35,541 nt of DNA from a virus: the IMG/VR virus record IMGVR_UViG_3300043219_000033, positions 1 to 35,541 of that record; one strand, 5' to 3'. How positions within the stretch are numbered: position 1 is the stretch's first letter; each line of letters begins with the position of its first letter. Of the stretch, positions 30,110 to 35,541 are shown piece after piece. The translations under genes and the position numbers were made by a program. The notes beneath the pieces were generated by a model. The model had not been told where the DNA came from and did no database searches. It saw only the letters and a list, made by a program, of their open reading frames with translations.

Positions 30110-30543
30110 TGGTTAAACTTTTTAGCTAATATTTTAAACTCTTCTCTCAACTCTCTATTATAGTTTTTACGCCCTATTACAAACGCGGGGTACATAAATG
30201 GTCTAGGATTGAGATTAACCTCTCTTATTCCTTTACCTTTGAACCTCATTGCCATCGCTCCCCAATCTCCGTTTATCTTTACCTTTCCTCCTGTTCCAAA
30301 CTCAACAAAAGGCGAATAAGGCATATAAGATGTTACTCTATAATGTAATTTTGTCTTTTGCTGTTCGTTTCTTATGCTCTGGCTTAACTTACCTTTATCT
30401 TTACGGGCTAAACTCTTAGCTTTTAACTCCATTTCTTGACCTGTGATCTTAGTAATGTCTCCAACCATTTTAACCGCTTCCTCTTCGTACATACCGAATG
30501 ATGCTATTACTTTTTTAGTATTAGAAACATTTATCTTTATCAT
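30106..30543 (-). CDS. HK97 gp10-like head-tail joining protein (145 aa)
   Basis: The signature YMPYSPFVEFGTGGKV (central) and the helical N-terminus with a LARKDKGKLSQSIRNE segment are those of HK97 gp10-like proteins, needed to complete the neck. The start codon lies 6 nt after a strong -7 box, so a transcript from that promoter would be nearly leaderless. Confidence 0.88.
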   Translation of the reverse strand: MIKINVSNTKKVIASFGMYEEEAVKMVGDITKITGQEMELKAKSLARKDKGKLSQSIRNEQQKTKLHYRVTSYMPYSPFVEFGTGGKVKINGDWGAMAMRFKGKGIREVNLNPRPFMYPAFVIGRKNYNRELREEFKILAKKFNQ

Positions 30544-30549
30544 TATCTA

Positions 30550-30582
30550 CAAATATACGATATTATAATTTACTATGACCAA
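30550..30582 (-). promoter_or_regulatory. Internal late promoter
   Basis: Minus strand: TTG (30582-30580), 22 nt, TATATTTG (30557-30550), an exact match to TAnnTTTG. It is followed by TAGATAATG, where ATG starts the gp10-like gene. The -7 region and downstream bases (ATTTGTAGATAA) recur at the terminase promoter. It overlaps the 3' end of the 111-aa gene. Confidence 0.65.
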
Positions 30583-30908
30583 GTATGATTAGGTGATTTT
30601 GGGTTTACCTCGAAATCCTCCCAAGACTTTAAAGGTTCACCCCGCCAATGTACGTCCACATCAAAAGTAGTTCCTTTTTTAATTATAATAGTTTCGTTCG
30701 TTTCCTCGTTGTATTCTGTAACGTCTGTTCTACCCATGTAATGTAGTCCGTGTGTGTGCTTTGTTACGGTTACGTTATGTATGTCCGTGTCTTTTTGTTC
30801 GTCGCTTATAGGCTCTGTTTCTTGAACTCCATTTACTAGTGCGGTGATTAGTTCCGTTGCTTTTTCCTCGGTTGGAAAGCTGTATTTTAATCTGTTTATT
30901 GGTCTCAT
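30573..30908 (-). CDS. Hypothetical virion-region protein (111 aa)
   Basis: Located among neck genes; starts MRPINRLKYSFPTEEKATEL and ends PLKSWEDFEVNPKSPNHTWS. It looks like a small globular structural or assembly protein. It overlaps the preceding gene by 1 base. No family recognised. Confidence 0.65.
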   Translation of the reverse strand: MRPINRLKYSFPTEEKATELITALVNGVQETEPISDEQKDTDIHNVTVTKHTHGLHYMGRTDVTEYNEETNETIIIKKGTTFDVDVHWRGEPLKSWEDFEVNPKSPNHTWS

Positions 30909-32224
30909 TATCTCATGATTACTTTATTTACTAATCCTCCTCTGCTTATTACTTCTTTCGTTGATACATTGTCTAACTCAAAATATTCCCCGCCACTATG
31001 TCCCGCTATTATTACACCTATAAACATAATTGTTGCTGTTGCTATAAATGAGCTGTTATAAGTGTCTGTAGAGGTAACTGGAACTTGTAAAATAGCAGCT
31101 CCTAAATTAGGGTTTACTGATATATTAATTACAAATGTAGGGGCTGCATTAGCCGTTCCTTTATTAACGAATAAAGAAAAATTATAAGTATTACCTATCG
31201 TCAATCCTGTTAATTCTGTAACCGCTCCAAAAGTACCTGTATCATCTGATGTAGACCTAAGCTTGTTGTTTACGTTAGATAATGTAGACCTGTTTCTTGG
31301 CTCTGACCACCCAACTGTTCCGTTATTAAAGTCTCCGTTTTCAACTTCTTCAACCCCTAACACCTCACCTGTTAACTCATGTATCGCAGGAATTACTGTT
31401 ATCGGTGGTTGTTCTATACCGTTAATAGTTTCTATTATTTCGGTTGTTCCTACGGGTGGGGTTGTTGTTATCTGGTCGGCTATTCTTGTGACTTGTGAAC
31501 CTTCTGATTTTATATATGATGACGCATCTAAACCTTCTTCTACTTGTGCCCCCCAAATATAAAGACCATCCGTATTAGGTATAGACCAAGATTCAAGACG
31601 ATTTGAATTAATTGCGGGAACTAAAGCAAGATAATATACACCAAATCCAATAGTCGATGTACCGCTACACCTAAACCAACCATTTGAAAGTGTTTCTATT
31701 TTAATATTAGAAAAATCTGACCCTATTGTACCAATACTTCCGTTTAATACGTCAAAATTAACATTCTGATTAGAACCAACAATAGATACTATTTGTAAAT
31801 ATCTTAATTCTTTAGCTTTCGCAAAAATACTAAAAGAAGCATCGCCTGTTACTGAAGTGAATATTCTAATGTAATGATCTGTATTGTCTGTATTTCCTAA
31901 GAAAATAGACGCATTTTGAGTCTCATCAGGACTAACAGCGCTATTGCCATTAGTTGACGCATGAGTTTCTGTCCATGTACTAAAATCCTCACTATATAAA
32001 ACTAATTGCGTACTCTGAAAATTCTCAACTTTTACCGCCCCATCTTGAATCCTTGGAAAATTAGCGGGTGCCGTTTTAATTATTCCATCTTCTGTATATG
32101 TCGCCTCGCCTGTTACAACCGTAAAATCCCCGTCCCCACTAGTCGGTTTAACGGAATATAATTTACCCTCTTTATTCCCTCCGCATGGTAACATTATAAA
32201 ACTAGCTTCTGTATAAGTACTCAT
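30908..32224 (-). CDS. Head-spike/adhesin-like structural protein (438 aa)
   Basis: First part has a phage head-spike-fibre domain: LVLYSEDFSTWTETHAS, FSIFAKAKELRYLQI, GWFRCSGTST, and the common closing motif YIWGAQVEEGLDASSYIKSE then VTRIADQ. The second part (NGDFNNGTVGWSEPRNRSTL, then YNFSLFVNKGTANAAPTFVI and ELDNVSTKEV) resembles carbohydrate-binding CenC-type modules. Encoded in the connector block, so probably carried on the head or neck and binding glycans. No enzyme motif. Confidence 0.75.
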   Translation of the reverse strand: MSTYTEASFIMLPCGGNKEGKLYSVKPTSGDGDFTVVTGEATYTEDGIIKTAPANFPRIQDGAVKVENFQSTQLVLYSEDFSTWTETHASTNGNSAVSPDETQNASIFLGNTDNTDHYIRIFTSVTGDASFSIFAKAKELRYLQIVSIVGSNQNVNFDVLNGSIGTIGSDFSNIKIETLSNGWFRCSGTSTIGFGVYYLALVPAINSNRLESWSIPNTDGLYIWGAQVEEGLDASSYIKSEGSQVTRIADQITTTPPVGTTEIIETINGIEQPPITVIPAIHELTGEVLGVEEVENGDFNNGTVGWSEPRNRSTLSNVNNKLRSTSDDTGTFGAVTELTGLTIGNTYNFSLFVNKGTANAAPTFVINISVNPNLGAAILQVPVTSTDTYNSSFIATATIMFIGVIIAGHSGGEYFELDNVSTKEVISRGGLVNKVIMR

Positions 32225-32709
32225 TATAATAGGTTTTTTATTTGTGCAACTAAACAGTCGAAATCAGTAACTGTACCCCCGTCAATGTTAACTCTTATCA
32301 TGTGCTGAAGTGCTAAATCTTCCGCTATTGCCTGTTTAGCTAGGTCACTAAGGTCTGCGTTTTGGTCTACTTGTTCTCTTACTCCTACAAATTGTATTAT
32401 ATTATCTTTAAAATCTATGTTTGTTGGTGATGTGCTTATTATATATTTATTCCCTCGATACATTACGAATTGAGTAACTGAGTCGTAGAATATGTCGTTT
32501 CGTTTTCTAAGAGTGATAATTATACCTGTTTGAGTGCTCAGTAATCCTAAATCTGTGTCGGCACTACCTTTGTTTGCGCTTTTAAACGTGTCAATCTTCG
32601 CCCATGACGTAGTTACTAATACGTTTGAAGTTGTATTACCTCCGAATCCATCAGGTACGTTAATCTTCTCCCAAATCTCAATTCTCTTATTAAACGCTCT
32701 TGCTCTCAT
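32224..32709 (-). CDS. Head-tail adaptor / head closure protein (161 aa)
   Basis: The N-terminal pattern FNKRIEIWEKINVPDGFGGN, then SWAKIDTFK, and YRGNKYIISTSPTNIDFKDN then IQFVGVREQV fit the SPP1 gp16-like head-tail adaptor family that closes the portal after packaging. The C-terminal 45 residues are an extra acidic extension. Overlaps its neighbours by 1 base at both ends. Confidence 0.87.
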   Translation of the reverse strand: MRARAFNKRIEIWEKINVPDGFGGNTTSNVLVTTSWAKIDTFKSANKGSADTDLGLLSTQTGIIITLRKRNDIFYDSVTQFVMYRGNKYIISTSPTNIDFKDNIIQFVGVREQVDQNADLSDLAKQAIAEDLALQHMIRVNIDGGTVTDFDCLVAQIKNLL

Positions 32710-33170
32710 TATAACCAGAATCTTTTATATTGGTTTAGCATATCCTTGCTTAATGGACTTATATTAGCCATTGTTTTGCCACTTTCTTTTCCGTAATAGT
32801 ATATGTCGATTATCTCATAAGCTACTTCGATTAGTTCTTGTGGTACGTCTGCTACTAATGCATAGCCTACGTTTAACTCGATTAGGTCGTTGGTAGTTCC
32901 TAGTTCGTAGTTGGTGTGTAATGTTTTATTCTCGACTATTAGATCGTCTGTAACCTCGCTATTAATTGGATGGTCGTAAACTCGTACGCATCCGTTAATT
33001 AACCGGTATTCTTTATTCTGTGCAAATAGTACGTGATTGGTGTATTTCTCGACATAAGATAACGCAGCGTTAATCATTCTAGTAATCTGCGTGTCGTCCT
33101 CAGTTAAGGTGTCGTCTATTCTTAGATATATTTTAGCGTCTGCTAGTGGTATTATGTCAATGTATGCCAT
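32709..33170 (-). CDS. Head-tail connector, gp6-like (153 aa)
   Basis: MAYIDIIPLADAKIYLRIDD then DTQITRMINAALSYVEKYTN is the typical start of gp6/YqbG-like connectors that bind the portal. The C-terminal helix (PQELIEVAYEIIDIYYYGKE) also fits. It follows the hairpin at 33186-33211. Confidence 0.85.
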   Translation of the reverse strand: MAYIDIIPLADAKIYLRIDDTLTEDDTQITRMINAALSYVEKYTNHVLFAQNKEYRLINGCVRVYDHPINSEVTDDLIVENKTLHTNYELGTTNDLIELNVGYALVADVPQELIEVAYEIIDIYYYGKESGKTMANISPLSKDMLNQYKRFWL

Positions 33171-33185
33171 TTGTTTGCTTTAAAT

Positions 33186-33211
33186 AAGCCTACCGTGTTA
33201 ATAGTAGGCTT
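33186..33211 (-). terminator. Hairpin between the 44-aa gene and the connector
   Basis: Minus strand AAGCCTAC (33211-33204) pairs perfectly with GTAGGCTT (33193-33186) around a 10-nt loop. The following T-tract is weak (ATTT), so it may dampen rather than stop transcription or protect an upstream mRNA end. Confidence 0.6.
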
Positions 33212-33217
33212 GTTTGT

Positions 33218-33352
33218 TTAATCTTCTTTTACTTCTTCTTTAAACCCTTCCATAAGGTGTTTTAAATCTGTTCTTTTACCTTTGTACTCTTGTCCTGCTT
33301 TATAGGACTTCTTTGTTTTTACACAATAGAATGGAATCTTTACTTTTGCCAT
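33218..33352 (-). CDS. Small protein between capsid and connector (44 aa)
   Basis: ATG at 33352, TAA at 33218. MAKVKIPFYCVKTKKSYKAG then YKGKRTDLKHLMEGFKE with an acidic end. Similar short proteins with this start are encoded after major capsid genes in many phages; function is unknown. It is bounded by hairpins on both sides. Confidence 0.7.
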   Translation of the reverse strand: MAKVKIPFYCVKTKKSYKAGQEYKGKRTDLKHLMEGFKEEVKED

Positions 33353-33370
33353 GATATTTATTTATTGGTT

Positions 33371-33394
33371 AAAACCTCCTACCGAAGCAGGAGG
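33371..33394 (-). terminator. UUCG-capped hairpin after the major capsid gene
   Basis: Minus strand CCTCCTGC, loop TTCG, GTAGGAGG (stem 33394-33375, one G-U pair), then TTTT. C(UUCG)G is an unusually stable tetraloop. Placed 15 nt after the capsid stop, it may partly end transcription or stabilise the 3' end of the capsid message. Confidence 0.8.
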
Positions 33395-33409
33395 AATGTA
33401 ATTAATTTA

Positions 33410-34552
33410 CTATACTGCGGTGAAATCACCTAATACTATTGATAATTTATCTTCAACAGCCAATGCAACTTGCGCCTCGATTCTAGCAGTAACTTGATTC
33501 TTAACAAAGTTAGTTCCTTCCTCTTCTGAGAAGTCTAAGGATAATCCCTCGGTAGTAATCTTGTTAATTCTTGACCAGTCAGCAACAAAATACTTATCAG
33601 CAGTTACCCAAGTGGCTTTTAATAACGGGATTCCGTTAATTCTAAGCACTCCACCGTCTAAAGTAACGACTCCAGGTAATCCATATCCTGCACCTGTTGA
33701 CTTTTCAGTTAATAAGATGTCCCAATAATCAGCAGGAGTCATTACAATCGCGTTAACGTCTCTATCTAAACCATCTAATGTAGCGATTTCGTTTATTAAC
33801 ATTTCGATTTTGTTCTTACCTGTGATGATCTGAACTGATGCCGTAGCCTCTGTAACTAATACAGTGTTAAATGAAGCGTTTTCAGCTTTCATGTAATCTC
33901 TTCTCAATACTCTAGGGATGAAACTTTCCAAGTAAGGAAGGTTATTTTTCATCTTTTTAGAGTAACGTGCAAAACCTGCTAAGAAATCTGTTGATACATC
34001 TACATTCAAGAAATCGTAATCAATCTGAGTTTTACTAGCGTTCTCTGTTTGAGTACTAATAGATCCTTCTCCTACTACTTCTCTAGTGAATGTGTAAGTA
34101 CCTCCGCTAATCATTACATTACCTACTAAATCAGATACGTTTGCTTTCTGATTAGGGAACATAACAACATCGAAATTATAATCTCTTGGCTCGTCACCTG
34201 TAAGATTACCAGTACCCATGTCTCCAACAACTTTAACCTCTACGGAAGCTCCTTTTTTAACAGACTTGATTTTGTCTATATTCTCGGTAATCGCAGCCTT
34301 AACAAAGTCACCTTTAGCGTTGTCTATTTTACTTTTGGCTTGCAATTTAATATCTAACTTGTCGATATGAGCCTGAGCTTCTTTTAATTGAGTCTCGAAA
34401 ACCTCTTTAACAGCATCTACAGCTGTTTTAATCTCCAAGGTCATTGCTTCTTTATTTGATGTCTCGAATGCTTTAATCGCAGTCTCAATCTCTTTTTTAG
34501 ACTTACCTTCTAACTTAGTGGCTAAATCTTTTAATTCTTGTTCTAATTCCAT
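33410..34552 (-). CDS. Major capsid protein, HK97 fold (380 aa)
   Basis: The N-terminal 110 residues are a coiled-coil, lysine/glutamate-rich delta domain (ELKDLATKLEGKSKKEIETA, then FETQLKEAQAHIDKLDIKLQ) that is normally removed by the prohead protease. The core contains ISGGTYTFTREVVGEGSIST, LAGFARYSKKMKNNLPYLES, and the MTPADYWDILLTEKSTGAGY P-domain segment. Preceded by the protease gene, so the delta-domain/protease pairing is intact. Confidence 0.92.
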   Translation of the reverse strand: MELEQELKDLATKLEGKSKKEIETAIKAFETSNKEAMTLEIKTAVDAVKEVFETQLKEAQAHIDKLDIKLQAKSKIDNAKGDFVKAAITENIDKIKSVKKGASVEVKVVGDMGTGNLTGDEPRDYNFDVVMFPNQKANVSDLVGNVMISGGTYTFTREVVGEGSISTQTENASKTQIDYDFLNVDVSTDFLAGFARYSKKMKNNLPYLESFIPRVLRRDYMKAENASFNTVLVTEATASVQIITGKNKIEMLINEIATLDGLDRDVNAIVMTPADYWDILLTEKSTGAGYGLPGVVTLDGGVLRINGIPLLKATWVTADKYFVADWSRINKITTEGLSLDFSEEEGTNFVKNQVTARIEAQVALAVEDKLSIVLGDFTAV

Positions 34553-34555
34553 CTT

Positions 34556-35221
34556 TTAAATGTGTTTAATGAATTCGTTTAATATACTCTTTTGTTCTTG
34601 TAGCGGCTTATCCTTAAGAGTGTTTTTCAACGGCTCATTATTTGAAAGTGCTTTTAATATTGTCTCTATTTGCTTTAATCTCGGGTCTGAGTAGTCTAAA
34701 TTGTATGACTTCTCTAATAATTCCATGATACCATAATGGCTCTTTACTCCTTTTATTCCTTGGACTGTTGCTAACTCATTAGCCGCCCAACTAGAAAGGA
34801 ATGAATACTCCATTAGTTTAAATTCCTTAATTATGGATTTATCGTTCTTATCACGTTGTAATACTTGGTAGCCTATGGATAATTCAGCGTTTAGGTTATT
34901 ATCATGCATCAACTTTACATCTGTAAACATGTCTTTACCTAATGGCTTATTCATGTTAAACTGAGTGGTGGTTAATAAGCCGTATGAGTCCTTTGAGTCG
35001 ATAACTAACGGAACTCCTACCATTTCTCTTGGGTTATGGTCTTTCAATACTCGAATACGTTTAAAGTTCTCTTGTACCGTTTTGTCAAAGCTTCCTTTTG
35101 CGCTTATATCTCCGTCACTGTCCTTATTACCGTAAGCGTTGGCGTAGGCAATAATTATCCCTTTGCTTTCGTCTAAGTCTTTAAGACTATATGCTATTTG
35201 TTTAAATCCTATATTTCCCAT
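34556..35221 (-). CDS. HK97-family prohead protease (221 aa)
   Basis: Serine protease that trims the capsid delta domain during maturation. Catalytic H62 lies in LKDHNPREMVG and S115 in AELSIGYQV; the start (IIIAYANAYGNKDSDGDI then KGSFDKTV) is the usual one for this family. The C-terminal helical tail is Lys-rich. It starts 1 nt after the homing endonuclease ends and stops 3 nt before the capsid gene. Confidence 0.93.
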   Translation of the reverse strand: MGNIGFKQIAYSLKDLDESKGIIIAYANAYGNKDSDGDISAKGSFDKTVQENFKRIRVLKDHNPREMVGVPLVIDSKDSYGLLTTTQFNMNKPLGKDMFTDVKLMHDNNLNAELSIGYQVLQRDKNDKSIIKEFKLMEYSFLSSWAANELATVQGIKGVKSHYGIMELLEKSYNLDYSDPRLKQIETILKALSNNEPLKNTLKDKPLQEQKSILNEFIKHI

Positions 35222-35222
35222 C

Positions 35223-35541
35223 TTAAACGTACATTAAATTAGTTTTATTAACTCTTTTATTCCTTAACATTTTATTTAAATGACACTCACTATATCCAAC
35301 AGACTCGGCGGCTTCTTTGCATCCTAGATAAAATATTCCATTTTCTTTATTTAGTATTACCTTTAAACTTCTTTTAGTTTTAGATATTGACATTTTTAAT
35401 CTTGATTCTTCTGATGGATATATTCCTTTGTTAGATTCTGATATCTTTAATTTTGTGTCTTCTGACATCTTAATACCTTTTTTAGCGTTTGATATTTTAC
35501 GTTTTGTCTCTTGAGAATGTTCTTTACCTAAGTTAATTTTA
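35223..35541 (-). CDS. GIY-YIG homing endonuclease, C-terminal part (gene continues from the left end)
   Basis: This is the distal end of the gene starting at 532; bases 35348-35541 repeat 1-194 and the frame continues across the join. The part adds NUMOD3 motifs (SEDTKLKIS, SEESRLKMS) and a final helix-turn-helix of the IENR1/NUMOD1 type (KEAAESVGYSECHLNKMLRN). An internal ATG at 35468 is not the real start. Together the protein is 218 aa, stopping 1 nt before the protease gene. Confidence 0.88.
   Translation of the reverse strand, partial: KINLGKEHSQETKRKISNAKKGIKMSEDTKLKISESNKGIYPSEESRLKMSISKTKRSLKVILNKENGIFYLGCKEAAESVGYSECHLNKMLRNKRVNKTNLMYV
35348..35541. repeat. Right copy of the terminal direct repeat (contig end overlap)
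   Basis: Same as 1-194 except a at 35475 versus g at 128. The mismatch is synonymous, so it is probably natural variation in a phage population or a sequencing difference. Confidence 0.95.

Overview
The window is the essentially complete genome of a tailed (siphovirus-like) double-stranded DNA phage, almost certainly infecting a member of the Bacteroidota, most likely a flavobacterium. Several signs point to that host group. Base composition is strongly AT-rich. Intergenic promoters fit the Bacteroidota pattern (TTG, about 20 nt, TAnnTTTG). Gene starts lack Shine-Dalgarno sequences and instead carry A-rich leaders such as CTAAATAATTATG. The lysis enzyme is an M23 peptidase followed by an inner-membrane spanin-like protein. 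Bases 1-194 are repeated at 35348-35541 with one mismatch, and one gene reads in frame across the junction, so the contig is best read as a circular or circularly permuted map of 35,347 bp. Every supported gene is on the minus strand, so transcription runs from high to low coordinates. No tRNA, rRNA, CRISPR array, integrase or DNA polymerase was recognised.

Late (virion and lysis) unit, read leftward from about 4600, through position 1, then from the right end down to 19442: small and large terminase, portal, Mu F-like minor head protein, a GIY-YIG homing endonuclease that spans the contig ends, HK97-type prohead protease, major capsid protein, a 44-aa protein, head-tail connector, head-tail adaptor, a head-spike-like adhesin, HK97 gp10-like protein, tail terminator-like protein, major tail protein, tail assembly chaperones G and G-T joined by a likely programmed -1 frameshift, tape measure, distal tail protein, a second tail-tube-like protein, two fibre/spike proteins sharing an N-terminal anchor (one a probable beta-helix depolymerase), three small membrane proteins, M23 endolysin and spanin. 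A strong terminator closes this unit at 19382-19418.

Early/middle region, about 19.3 kb down to 4.6 kb: three or four operons, each starting at a copy of the same extended promoter (P1 19309-19354, P2 16737-16783, P3 13689-13735, P4 7783-7829). P1 drives mostly small unknown genes plus an HNH protein and a RusA resolvase. P2 drives small genes plus the recombination set ERF, HNH and NinB, ending in a terminator at 13762-13795. P3 drives small regulators with helix-turn-helix features and a long coiled-coil protein. These are followed by a structured terminator RNA with pseudoknot potential and then the replication genes (replisome-organiser-like protein and partner). P4 drives small genes and a PAPS-reductase-like PP-loop protein, ending in a terminator at 5947-5980. 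A last block of small genes precedes the terminase promoter, which carries a perfect operator-like dyad.

Recombination proteins (ERF, NinB, RusA, HNH) combined with a replisome organiser but no polymerase suggest replication by host enzymes recruited to a phage origin. No integrase was found, so there is no positive evidence for lysogeny by integration.
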